In this document: positions 17,538 through 25,819 of the stretch, piece by piece
How positions within the stretch are numbered: position 1 is the stretch's first letter
How the letters are laid out: each line of letters opens with the position of its first letter
DNA from: Plantibacter elymi (nom. nud.)
GTDB lineage: Bacteria; Actinomycetota; Actinomycetes; Actinomycetales; Microbacteriaceae
Assembly: GCF_900177795.1 (NCBI RefSeq)
Contig: NZ_FXWJ01000002.1
Coordinates: forward strand, 310,001 to 374,000
Reading direction: 5' to 3'
DNA length: 64,000 bases
The notes under the pieces: generated by a model
What the model was told of the DNA's origin: nothing
The model's database searches: none
What the model saw: the letters and a program-made list of their open reading frames with translations, nothing else
Program-made: the position numbers and the translations under genes

Positions 17538-18427
17538 CCCTTGAACGCTCCGTCCATGATCCCGGTCACCATGCGCTTGCCGACGAAGATGAACGCGATG
17601 AGCAGCGGGATGGTGGCCAGGAAGGACCCGGCCATCGCCAGGCCGAGGTCGATCGACCGCTGCGACTGCAGGGCCTTGATCGCGATCTGGACCGTGTACA
17701 TCTCGGGCGACTTCAGGACGATGAACGGCCAGAGGAAGTCGTTCCAGGATCCGACGAAGCCGAGCAGTCCCAGGACGAACGCCGCCGGTCGGATGACCGG
17801 GAAGACGATCCGCCAGAAGATCTGCCAGGTGTTGGCACCGTCGAGCCTCGCCGCCTGGAGCAGCTCGTCGCTCACGGAGCTCGAGATGTGCTGACGCATC
17901 CAGAAGATGCCGAACGCGCTCGCGAGGCCGGGGACGATGAGTGCCTGCAAGGTGTCCACCCAGTCGAGCGCGGAGATGATCAGGTACTGCGGGATCACGC
18001 TCAGCTGCGTCGGCACGGTCATGGTGAGGACCACGAGGATGAACAGCGCGTTGCGGCCGCGGAACTCCAGTTTCGCGAAGGCGAATCCGGCCAGGGCGCA
18101 GAGCAGCGCCGATCCGACGCCGATCGACAGCGCGACGATGAGGCTGTTGATCATCGATTGGATGAACGGCACGGTCTCGAGCACGAGCCCCACGAGGTGG
18201 AACAGATTGTCGCCCGGGTACAGCCGCGGTGGCAGGGTGGTCGCCGTCGCCGAGTCCGTGGTCGCGACGACGAACATGAAGTACAGCGGGAACATGCTCA
18301 CGATGACGGCGCACACGAGGAGGACGTAGGTGTACCAGGGGATGCGGCCGATCCGGCCGCCGTTCCGTTTCCGGCCGGCGGAGGTCGCGCTCGCCATCAG
18401 CTGGGTGGAGTTGAGCGTCTCGGACAT
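17534..18427 (-). CDS. Carbohydrate ABC transporter permease, MalG type
   Basis: A 297-residue inner-membrane permease with six predicted helices, the first at about 32-56. The EAA loop reads LLQAARLDGANTWQIFWRIV, the MalG-class contact for the ATPase. It ends in the short KRMVTGIMDGAFKG tail typical of the CUT1 family. With the adjacent MalF-type permease and lipoprotein it forms an oligosaccharide importer. No ATPase gene is in the locus, so a shared MsiK/UgpC-type ATPase elsewhere must power it (inference from actinobacterial precedent). It is coupled to the upstream permease by a TGATG overlap and to GH3 by ATGA. Confidence 0.92.
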   Translation of the reverse strand: MSETLNSTQLMASATSAGRKRNGGRIGRIPWYTYVLLVCAVIVSMFPLYFMFVVATTDSATATTLPPRLYPGDNLFHLVGLVLETVPFIQSMINSLIVALSIGVGSALLCALAGFAFAKLEFRGRNALFILVVLTMTVPTQLSVIPQYLIISALDWVDTLQALIVPGLASAFGIFWMRQHISSSVSDELLQAARLDGANTWQIFWRIVFPVIRPAAFVLGLLGFVGSWNDFLWPFIVLKSPEMYTVQIAIKALQSQRSIDLGLAMAGSFLATIPLLIAFIFVGKRMVTGIMDGAFKG

Positions 18428-19383
18428 CAGCGTCCTCCTCGGGTGCGGGTGGACAGGAAGAAGTTCAGCAGGGCGACGAGGACGACGATCACGAACAGCG
18501 CGACGCCGATCGCCGAGCCGTATCCGAACTCGAACTGGCCGAAGCCCTGCTCGTAGAGGAACAGCGTGAGCGTCTGGCACTGTCGTGCCGCACCGCAGGT
18601 GAGGCCGGTGGCCGGGTTCACCAGCAGTGGTTCGGTGAACACCTGGAGCCCACCGATCGTCGAGGTGACGATCGTGAACACGATGATGGGACGCAACGAC
18701 GGGATGGTGATGTAGACGAACTGCTTCCAGCCGCCGGCGCCGTCGACGGCGGCCGCCTCGTACACGTCGCGAGGGATCGCCTGCAGTGCCGCCAGGTACA
18801 GCAGCGTCGTGTAGCCCGTCCACCGCCAGACGACCATGAGCGCGACGAGGAACCACGAGCCGACCTTGTCGTTGAGGAAGTCGACGTGGTCACCGCCGAA
18901 GAAGCTGATGAGGTAGTTGAAGAGCCCGTAGTCACGGTCGAACAGCTGGGCGAACACGATCGTGGTCGCGGCGACCGAGGTGATGTACGGCACGAGCATC
19001 GCCATCCGGAACCCGGTGGCGAAGCGAAGGCGGACGTGGTTCAGCAGATGGGCGAGGCCCAGGGCGATGACCAGCTGCGGCACCGTGGAGATGATGAAGA
19101 TCGCGAAGGTGTTGAGCATCGCGTTCCAGAACCGCGGGTCGGCCGCGAGCCTGGTGAAGTTGTCGAAGCCGATGAAGGTCTGCTGACCGATCGGGTTCCA
19201 GTCGAAGAGGGACACCACGAAGGTGAACAGGAGCGGGATTAGGCCGAAGACGGCGAAGATCAGGAAGAACGGGGCGATGTAGACGTAGGGGGCGAAGCGT
19301 TCCGGCAGGGTGTTGCGGATCCGCGTCCCGATACCGGGTGGCGACTGTTTCGGCAGCCGAGGTGGGGCGATGTGCGTGGTCAC
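18427..19383 (-). CDS. Sugar ABC transporter permease, MalF type
   Basis: A 318-residue permease with six predicted helices after a basic cytoplasmic N-terminus; the first helix is at about 33-60. The EAA loop is YEAAAVDGAGGWKQFVYITI, characteristic of CUT1 MalF-type subunits. The GTG start at 19383 has GAAGGA upstream. It follows the binding-protein gene after an 82-bp gap that holds a strong hairpin, and overlaps the MalG-type gene by one base. Its role is import of plant-glycan oligosaccharides. Confidence 0.92.
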   Translation of the reverse strand: MTTHIAPPRLPKQSPPGIGTRIRNTLPERFAPYVYIAPFFLIFAVFGLIPLLFTFVVSLFDWNPIGQQTFIGFDNFTRLAADPRFWNAMLNTFAIFIISTVPQLVIALGLAHLLNHVRLRFATGFRMAMLVPYITSVAATTIVFAQLFDRDYGLFNYLISFFGGDHVDFLNDKVGSWFLVALMVVWRWTGYTTLLYLAALQAIPRDVYEAAAVDGAGGWKQFVYITIPSLRPIIVFTIVTSTIGGLQVFTEPLLVNPATGLTCGAARQCQTLTLFLYEQGFGQFEFGYGSAIGVALFVIVVLVALLNFFLSTRTRGGR

Positions 19384-19395
19384 GATGATCCTTCA

Positions 19396-19431
19396 GGGGC
19401 GTTCCGGCGTGCTGCTCGGCCGGAACGCCCC
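19396..19431. other. Intercistronic hairpin between binding-protein and permease genes
   Basis: A perfect 13-bp inverted repeat (GGGGCGTTCCGGC at 19396-19408 and its complement at 19419-19431) with a 10-nt loop. It lies in the leftward mRNA right after the binding-protein stop and about 13 bp before the permease start. Such hairpins are known to protect the binding-protein message and partly terminate before the membrane subunits, giving an excess of binding protein. Confidence 0.75.
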
Positions 19432-19465
19432 GGGTCGGAGCGGACGGGTGGACGGGGTCGTCGGG

Positions 19466-20725
19466 TCAGCCGCCGAGGGCGTCCTTCACGGCCTTCATCG
19501 CGACGTCCCAGGCCTTGTCCGGTGGGGTGTTGCCGGCTTCGACGTCCGTCACGGTGTTGATCATCGCCGAACCGATCGTCGCCGTCTCCGGACCGTTGAA
19601 GAACGGCTTGAACTCCTGCAGGGACTTACCGAGCACGGCACCGATCTTCGAGTCGCCGAAGAACGGGTCGGTGTAGTCGGCGATCGCCGTGGACTCGTAC
19701 GCGGAGACCGTGCTGGGCAGGGCGCCGGTGTCGGTGAAGTTCTTCAGCTGCGACTCGGGCGACTGCATCTCCTTGATGTAGGCCCACGCCGCCTCCGGGT
19801 TCGCCGCGCGCTTCGGGATGGCGAGGTAGCTGCCACCCCAGTTGCCGGCGACCTTGGGGACCGTCGTCACGCGCCACTGGCCCGAGGTGTCGGGAGCGTC
19901 CGTCTTGATGCTCTTCAGCATCCAGGAGGGAGCTGCCATCGCGGCGAAGGCGCCGTTGGTCTTGCCCGTGCTCCAGCCGGTGGAGAAGGCGGGGACGTTC
20001 GCGGTGATACCGGCCTCGATCGCCTTGATCGAGATGTCGAACGCCTCCTTCACCTGCGGATTCGTGTCGTACACGAGCTCACCCTCGGGCGTGTAGTACT
20101 TCTCGTCGACCTGGTTCACGGTCTGGAAGAAGACCGAGGTGCCGGCGTTGTCGAGGAACGGCTTCCCGGTGGCGGCGACGTACTGCTGGCCGACGGAGAT
20201 GAAGTCGTCCCAGGTGGGCCAGAGCGCAGCGACCGCGTCCGGTTCCGACGGCAGGCCGGCGGCCTCGAAGAGGTCGGCTCGGTACGCCATCGACATCCCG
20301 CCCACGTCGGTCGGCACCCCGATGACGGCGTCGTTCTGGGCCACCGCCTGGTCCCAGACCCACGGCAGGTAGTCCCCTGAGATGTCGTCGGCGCCCATCG
20401 TGCTCAGGTCGACGAAGTTGTCGGGGTTCGCGACGAAGTTGGGCATGTCGTCCCCCTGGATGAGCACCAGGTCGGGGACCTTGCCGCCGGCCAACGCCGC
20501 GGTGAGCGCCTGGGCGGTCTCCTGCGTGCTGCCGACCTCGGTGAGCTTGACGGTGATGTCGGGGTGCGCTTCCTTGTACTTCTCGACATCGGCCTTCTGG
20601 TTGATGCCCGTGAAGGACCAGAACTGGAAGGTCTTGTCATCGCCGCCGCCGGACCCGGAACAACCGGTGACCAGGGCGCCGACCATGACGGCGACGGTTG
20701 CTGCTGCTGCAAGACGGAATTTCAC
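19466..20725 (-). CDS. Sugar ABC transporter substrate-binding lipoprotein (glycan locus)
   Basis: A 419-residue extracellular solute-binding protein, family 1. The signal peptide ends in a lipobox, LVTGC, with C22 the lipidated cysteine; a GSGGG linker follows, then the two-lobed binding fold. The GTG at 20725 is chosen because AGGAGGGGG lies upstream and the lipoprotein signal starts exactly there; the longer reading frame into the regulator region is spurious. It captures oligosaccharides outside the membrane for the two following permeases. The promoter faces the LacI gene across 258 bp with three palindromes. Confidence 0.93.
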   Translation of the reverse strand: MKFRLAAAATVAVMVGALVTGCSGSGGGDDKTFQFWSFTGINQKADVEKYKEAHPDITVKLTEVGSTQETAQALTAALAGGKVPDLVLIQGDDMPNFVANPDNFVDLSTMGADDISGDYLPWVWDQAVAQNDAVIGVPTDVGGMSMAYRADLFEAAGLPSEPDAVAALWPTWDDFISVGQQYVAATGKPFLDNAGTSVFFQTVNQVDEKYYTPEGELVYDTNPQVKEAFDISIKAIEAGITANVPAFSTGWSTGKTNGAFAAMAAPSWMLKSIKTDAPDTSGQWRVTTVPKVAGNWGGSYLAIPKRAANPEAAWAYIKEMQSPESQLKNFTDTGALPSTVSAYESTAIADYTDPFFGDSKIGAVLGKSLQEFKPFFNGPETATIGSAMINTVTDVEAGNTPPDKAWDVAMKAVKDALGG

Positions 20726-20786
20726 TGGAAATCCCCCTCCTATGCGGGATCGTGTTCCGCGGTGTCGCGCTACGTTGCGGTCACCG

Positions 20787-20806
20787 GCCGGAGATCGCTC
20801 TCCGGC
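20787..20806 (-). other. Leader hairpin upstream of the binding-protein gene
   Basis: GCCGGAGA at 20787-20794 and its complement TCTCCGGC at 20799-20806 form an 8-bp stem with a 4-nt TCGC loop, about 60 nt upstream of the GTG start in the leftward transcript. It could affect leader stability or early termination; no ligand-binding fold is recognised. Confidence 0.4.
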
Positions 20807-20853
20807 TCGCGCCGATGCCGACTGGATCGGGGAGCATCCGGACCGTTCGGGCG

Positions 20854-20865
20854 TGGTGATCACCA
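20854..20865. promoter_or_regulatory. Candidate LacI-type operator in the divergent glycan promoter
   Basis: A perfect 12-bp palindrome TGGTGATCACCA. On the minus strand a -10-like TATGGT (20867 to 20862) overlaps it, so a bound repressor would cover the start region of the binding-protein transcript. The neighbouring LacI gene starts 118 bp away on the other strand. Assignment to either LacI protein of the locus is inference. Confidence 0.45.
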
Positions 20866-20898
20866 TAGGCAGCGGGGTTCCAGGGCACCAGGGCAATA

Positions 20899-20906
20899 TT
20901 GCGCAA
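20899..20906. promoter_or_regulatory. Second palindrome (TTGCGCAA) in the divergent glycan promoter
   Basis: An 8-bp perfect palindrome TTGCGCAA within the AT-richest patch of the region (GCAATATTGCGCAAC). Its position, 78 bp before the rightward LacI start, suits an operator for the regulator or the -35 area of the leftward promoter. The site is short, so chance occurrence is possible. Confidence 0.3.
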
Positions 20907-20983
20907 CTCGGAGACCGCTCTCTCGGATTCTGCGATGCTCGTTGCCAGACCACCGGCAGGTGGAGGATCGCAAAGGAGCGAGG

Positions 20984-21982
20984 ATGCGCAAACCGACCCT
21001 GGTGGACGTCGCCCGAGAGGCCGGCGTCTCCCGAGCGACCGCATCGCGGGTCCTCGCCGGTGCCTCGACGGTCGACGCCTCGATGGTCGTCGCGGTGCGC
21101 GAAGCAGCCGTGAGACTGGCCTACCGCACGAACGTCGCAGCCCGGTCGCTCGCCGGCGGCAGGACGGGCGCCGTCGCGATCGTCCTCGCAGCGGGCGAGC
21201 TCGAGCCGTTCTCCGGATCGTTCGTCGCGGCACCGCTCAAAGGCGCCACCGCGGCGCTCCTCTCGGCAGCTCAGCAACCCGCACTCTTCCTCGCCGACCC
21301 GCGCCAACTCGACGCGCTCGTCGCCTACCTGGCGGCGCACTACGTGGACGGGGCGGTGGTGATCCTGCAGCACGAGATCAGCACCATCACCCAGGCGCTC
21401 GCCTCGGTGGACCTCCCCATCGTCTTCGTCGGCCGCCCGATGGGTGAGCACACGGAGGACGTCACCTTCGTCGACTCCGACAACTACGCCGGCGGTCGGC
21501 TCGCGGCGGAACATCTGATCGCGCTCGGCCGCACGCGGATCGGCGTCATCTCGGGTCCCGCCGACATGGCCGCCTCCAGCGACCGTGTCCGAGGCTGGCG
21601 GGACGTCCTCACCGAACGCGGCCTCGACACCCGTGCGGTCGCCCGAGGCGACTTCACCATGCCGAGCGGGTCGTCGGCCATGGCGCGGCTGCTCTCCCGG
21701 TACCCGGACCTCGACGCCGTCTTCGCGGGCTCCGACCTCATGGCTGTCGGAGCGATGCGCGTCCTCGAGGCCAGCGGCCGCACGGTCCCGCACGACATCG
21801 CGCTCGTCGGATTCGACGACACGGTCGTCGCGGCCACGGCGGAGCCACCGCTGACCTCGGTCCGCCAGCCGCTGGAGCAGATGGGCAGGGTCGCCGCGGA
21901 ACTCGTCATGGAGCTCATCGCCGGCCGGACGACCGCTCCGCGCTGGCTCGACACCACGCTCGTCGTCCGGGACTCAGCCTGA
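20984..21982 (+). CDS. LacI-family transcriptional regulator (glycan locus, proximal)
   Basis: A 332-residue LacI/GalR regulator. The N-terminal HTH is TLVDVAREAGVSRATASRVL, followed by the hinge (AYRTNVAARSLAGGRTGAV) and the sugar-binding domain, including the family segment VPHDIALVGFDDTVVAATAE. The ATG at 20984 follows AAAGGAGCGAGG. It heads the rightward arm (GH36, GH51, GH27, GH95) and is divergent from the transporter arm, so it is the best candidate for controlling both directions through the palindromes in the shared 258-bp promoter. The effector is probably an arabinose- or galactose-containing sugar (inference). Confidence 0.9.
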   Translation: MRKPTLVDVAREAGVSRATASRVLAGASTVDASMVVAVREAAVRLAYRTNVAARSLAGGRTGAVAIVLAAGELEPFSGSFVAAPLKGATAALLSAAQQPALFLADPRQLDALVAYLAAHYVDGAVVILQHEISTITQALASVDLPIVFVGRPMGEHTEDVTFVDSDNYAGGRLAAEHLIALGRTRIGVISGPADMAASSDRVRGWRDVLTERGLDTRAVARGDFTMPSGSSAMARLLSRYPDLDAVFAGSDLMAVGAMRVLEASGRTVPHDIALVGFDDTVVAATAEPPLTSVRQPLEQMGRVAAELVMELIAGRTTAPRWLDTTLVVRDSA

Positions 21983-22035
21983 CCTTCGGCCTGCCCGGCC
22001 GTCACACACGCCTCACCGACCGGTTCGGAGGAACC

Positions 22036-24246
22036 ATGTCCGACCTCGCAGCGACGCTCGAACACCGCGTCGTCCATCTGCAGTGCGACGGCGTCTCCGT
22101 CGTCCTCGTCCAGCACGGGACCCGTCTCCCGACGATCGCGCACTGGGGTGCCGCCGTCGAGGCCGACGACCTCGACTGGCTGGCCGCGGCCACGACCACC
22201 GTGCGGGGCGACCTCGTCGACGGCTCGGACGCGCCGTACGAACCGAGCCTGTTGCCCGAGCACGCGTCGGGCTGGCCTGGTCTCCCCGGTCTCCGCGCGC
22301 ATCGCGCCGGGACGGCCTGGTCGTCGCGCTTCGACGTTGCCTCGGTCGAGGTCGACGGGACGGCCCTCCCGGCCGGCGAGGTGCGGCAGTACGGCGCCGC
22401 GCTGGTCGAGGTGACCGCGCTCGACGACCAGACCGGCAGCGCTCTCCTCGTGGCGATCGAACTGACACCGAGTGGCTTGCTGCGCACGCGCGTGACGGTC
22501 ACGAACCGGGGCGACGACCTTCTGGAGATCGAGGGTGTCGTGCCGGCCCTCCCGATCCCGACGTCGGCTCGGGAGATCGTCGACTTCACCGGTCGGTGGG
22601 GCAACGAGAAGCTGCCGCAGCGGCTTCCGGTCACGACCGGGACGCACCTCCGCGAGTCGCGGCACGGTCGTCCCGGTCTCGACGCCACCGGGGTCACCGC
22701 GATCGGAACACCGGGGTTCGACAGCCGGACCGGCGACGTCTGGCTGTGCCATGTCGGTTGGAGCGGCAACCACACGATCGGCGTCGAGCGCACCGACGGA
22801 CACCTCGCGTTCCGTGGCGGCGAGATGCTCCTGCCCGGCGAGGTCCGACTCGGCCCTGGCGAGGACCACCGGACCCCATGGGTGTACGGGGCCCACGGCG
22901 TCGGCCTCGATGCCGCCTCGTCGCGATACCACCGGTGGCTGCGTTCGACCTCGCGGGCGGCTCGTCGTCCGCGACCCGTCACCCTGAACGTCTGGGAGGC
23001 GGTCCTGTTCGATCACGACCTCGACGTCCTCACCGAGTTGGCGACCCGGGCCGCGGCCATCGGCGTCGAGCGCTACGTGCTCGACGACGGATGGTTCCGC
23101 GGACGTCACGACGACACCCGCGGCCTCGGCGACTGGACACCGGACCCCGAGCGTTGGCCGGACGGTCTCGCGCCGCTCGCCGACCGGGTGCGATCACTCG
23201 GCATGGAGTTCGGGCTGTGGTTCGAACCCGAGATGATCAACGAGGACTCCGACCTGGCACGGGAGCACCCGGACTGGATCCTCCGGGCGCGGGACGAGCT
23301 CCCGTCGCCCGTCAGACATCAGCACGTGCTCGATCTCGGCAATCCGGCGGCCTTCGACCACATCCTGCAGGCCATCGATACGTTGGTCGTCGAGCTGGGG
23401 ATCGCGTACCTGAAGTGGGACCACAATCGCGACCTCGTCGACGCCGGCCATCCGTCGACCGGCCGGCCAGCCGTGCACGACCAGACCGAAGCCCTCTACC
23501 GGCTGCTCGACGAGCTCCGATCGCGGCACCCGCACCTCGAGATCGAGAGCTGCGCGTCGGGCGGAGGCCGCGTCGACCTCGGTGTCCTCGAGCGGTCCGA
23601 TCGTGTCCACACCTCCGACAACCACGACCCGATCGAGCGGGCCCGGATGCTCCGGTGGACGGGGCTCCTCGTCCCGCCCGAGATGCTCGGGTCGCACGTG
23701 GCCTCGGCCAGATCAGCCACGACCGGACGCACGCACACGCTCCACACCCGGTGCGCGGTCGCCCTGCTCGGGCACTTCGGTGTGGAGTGGGATCTGCGCG
23801 AGCTCGACGATGCGGATCGGACGACCCTCGCCAGATGGATCACCGTGTTCACGCGGCATCGCGGACTCATCGCCACCGGCCGCGTCGTCGGCGACGGCGA
23901 GTGGGACGACGACGCTCCGACCCTGCGCGGGGTCGTCGCGGAGGACGGCACCACCGCGCTGTACACCCTCGTGACTCCCCCGCGGTCGGCCGACTCCCGT
24001 CGTCGGGTGCGCCTTCCCGGACTCCGCCCGGATGGTCACTACCGCCTCGCTGTCGCGCAGGACGACTCCCTCGGCCCGCGCTGGGTGATCCCGCAGTGGC
24101 TCCGGGATGCGCCGCCACTCGACGCCGACCCGGCCACGCTCGCGGCGGCGCCCGTGCTGAGCGGTGGCCAGCTCGCCGTGATCGGCCTCGACCTCCCCAC
24201 CTTCCAGCCCGACCGCGCGATCACGATCCTCGTGACCGCCGTCTGA
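22036..24246 (+). CDS. GH36 alpha-galactosidase
   Basis: A 736-residue GH36 enzyme: N-terminal beta-supersandwich (about 1-310), TIM barrel (about 315-640) and C-terminal beta domain. Barrel motifs are YVLDDGWFRGRHDD, GLWFEPEMIN, the nucleophile D462 in AYLKWDHNRD, the substrate-binding ESCASGGGRVD (D514), and the acid/base D528 in RVHTSDNHD. It cleaves terminal alpha-1,6-linked galactose from oligosaccharides such as the raffinose family or galactosyl side chains. There is no signal peptide, so it is cytoplasmic. GGAGGAACC precedes the ATG. It starts 53 bp after the LacI stop. Confidence 0.93.
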   Translation: MSDLAATLEHRVVHLQCDGVSVVLVQHGTRLPTIAHWGAAVEADDLDWLAAATTTVRGDLVDGSDAPYEPSLLPEHASGWPGLPGLRAHRAGTAWSSRFDVASVEVDGTALPAGEVRQYGAALVEVTALDDQTGSALLVAIELTPSGLLRTRVTVTNRGDDLLEIEGVVPALPIPTSAREIVDFTGRWGNEKLPQRLPVTTGTHLRESRHGRPGLDATGVTAIGTPGFDSRTGDVWLCHVGWSGNHTIGVERTDGHLAFRGGEMLLPGEVRLGPGEDHRTPWVYGAHGVGLDAASSRYHRWLRSTSRAARRPRPVTLNVWEAVLFDHDLDVLTELATRAAAIGVERYVLDDGWFRGRHDDTRGLGDWTPDPERWPDGLAPLADRVRSLGMEFGLWFEPEMINEDSDLAREHPDWILRARDELPSPVRHQHVLDLGNPAAFDHILQAIDTLVVELGIAYLKWDHNRDLVDAGHPSTGRPAVHDQTEALYRLLDELRSRHPHLEIESCASGGGRVDLGVLERSDRVHTSDNHDPIERARMLRWTGLLVPPEMLGSHVASARSATTGRTHTLHTRCAVALLGHFGVEWDLRELDDADRTTLARWITVFTRHRGLIATGRVVGDGEWDDDAPTLRGVVAEDGTTALYTLVTPPRSADSRRRVRLPGLRPDGHYRLAVAQDDSLGPRWVIPQWLRDAPPLDADPATLAAAPVLSGGQLAVIGLDLPTFQPDRAITILVTAV

Positions 24247-24283
24247 CCCACGACCCGCTGCACAGAACAGGACCACATCACCC

Positions 24284-25819
24284 ATGGATTCCACTGCGAC
24301 CGTCACCGTCGACCTCGACCGGCCGGGCCCCACGATCAGTCGACACGTCTACGGCCACTTCGCGGAACACCTCGGGCGCGGCATCTACGACGGCTTCTGG
24401 GTCGGCGAGGACTCGCCCGTGCCGAACGTCGGCGGCATCCGGCTCGACGTCGTGGAGGCGCTCCGTGAACTGCGCATCCCGAACCTGCGCTGGCCGGGCG
24501 GCTGCTTCGCGGACCGCTATCACTGGACGAGCGGCATCGGACCTCGTGAGGATCGCCCGAAGCTCGTCAACACACAGTGGGGCGGGACGAGCGAGACCAA
24601 CGCGTTCGGCACCCATGAGTTCATGGAGCTGTGCGAGCTCCTCGGTGCCGACGCCTACGTCTCGGGCAACCTCGGCTCGGGCACGGTGCAGGAGATGGCC
24701 GACTGGATCGAGTACCTGACCGGTGCCGGGGAGACCCCGATGGCCGAGTTGCGTCGCGCGAACGGCCGGGAGGAGCCGTGGGACGTCCCGTTCTGGGGCT
24801 TGGGCAACGAGCCCTGGGGCTGCGGCGGCAACCTGCGCGCCGGCGCCTACGCGGACCTCGCACGCCAGTTCGGTACCTTCTGCGAGAGCGGCGGGAAGGT
24901 CCCGCTCTACCGGGTCGCCGCCGGCGCCGACGGGTTCGACGTGGCCTGGACCAAGACGCTGATGGAGGTCGTCGCCGACGTGGCCACCCACCCGTTCTCG
25001 GCGACCCCCTGGGAAGCCGTCTCGGTGCACTACTACACGATCGGCGGCAGCTGGAAGGCGAAGGGCAGCGCGACCGGGTTCGACGCCGCGGAGTACTGGA
25101 GCACGATCACCGCAGCACAGGGCGTCGAGCAGCTGCTGTCGTCGCACGCCGCCGTCATGGACGTGTACGACCCGGAGGAACAGTTCGGCATGGTGCTCGA
25201 CGAGTGGGGCACCTGGTGGGACGTCGAGCCGGGCACGCACCCCGGGCATCTGTTCCAGCAGAACACCATCCGCGACGCCATGGTCGCCGCCTGGCACTTC
25301 GACGTGTTCCACCGATTCGCGGGCCGGCTGCGCATGGCCAACATCGCGCAGACGGTCAACGTCCTGCAGGCGATGCTCCTGACCGATCCCGACGGCGGCG
25401 AGATGGTCCGGACGCCCACCTTCCACGTCTTCGAGATGAACAGCCCGCACCAGGACGCCACGTCCCTCCCGACGCACGTGGTCGGGCCGGTCCGCGACGC
25501 CGACGCCGCACACCCGGGTGGCATCCCGACCGTCTCCGCCTCGGCGAGCGTCAAGGACGGCGTCCTCCATTGCTCGCTGACGAACGTCGACCTCGACGCG
25601 CCACTCGTCATCGAGGTCGACGTCCGTGGCGGGTCCGTGGTCGAGCCGCACGGCCGGCTGCTCACCGCTGCGCGGCCCGACGCCCACAACCGTCCCGGTG
25701 AGACCGACGCCGTGTCACCGCGACCGCTCACGGGTCTCGACGTCACACCGACGGGTCTTCGCGTCACGCTCCCACCGCACTCGTTCGCCACGATCACGGC
25801 TCAGGTCGTCGCGCCATGA
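24284..25819 (+). CDS. GH51 alpha-L-arabinofuranosidase
   Basis: A 511-residue GH51 enzyme of normal length: TIM barrel (about 20-385) plus C-terminal jelly-roll. The acid/base is E176 in GLGNEPWGCGG and the nucleophile E307 in VLDEWGTWWD; N-terminal HVYGHFAEHLGRGIYDG and LRWPGGCFADRYHW are family hallmarks. It removes alpha-L-arabinofuranosyl groups from arabinan, arabinoxylan or arabinogalactan fragments. There is no signal peptide, so it works on imported oligosaccharides. Its stop overlaps the GH27 start (ATGA). The combination with GH127 in the other arm covers both anomers of arabinofuranose. Confidence 0.94.
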   Translation: MDSTATVTVDLDRPGPTISRHVYGHFAEHLGRGIYDGFWVGEDSPVPNVGGIRLDVVEALRELRIPNLRWPGGCFADRYHWTSGIGPREDRPKLVNTQWGGTSETNAFGTHEFMELCELLGADAYVSGNLGSGTVQEMADWIEYLTGAGETPMAELRRANGREEPWDVPFWGLGNEPWGCGGNLRAGAYADLARQFGTFCESGGKVPLYRVAAGADGFDVAWTKTLMEVVADVATHPFSATPWEAVSVHYYTIGGSWKAKGSATGFDAAEYWSTITAAQGVEQLLSSHAAVMDVYDPEEQFGMVLDEWGTWWDVEPGTHPGHLFQQNTIRDAMVAAWHFDVFHRFAGRLRMANIAQTVNVLQAMLLTDPDGGEMVRTPTFHVFEMNSPHQDATSLPTHVVGPVRDADAAHPGGIPTVSASASVKDGVLHCSLTNVDLDAPLVIEVDVRGGSVVEPHGRLLTAARPDAHNRPGETDAVSPRPLTGLDVTPTGLRVTLPPHSFATITAQVVAP

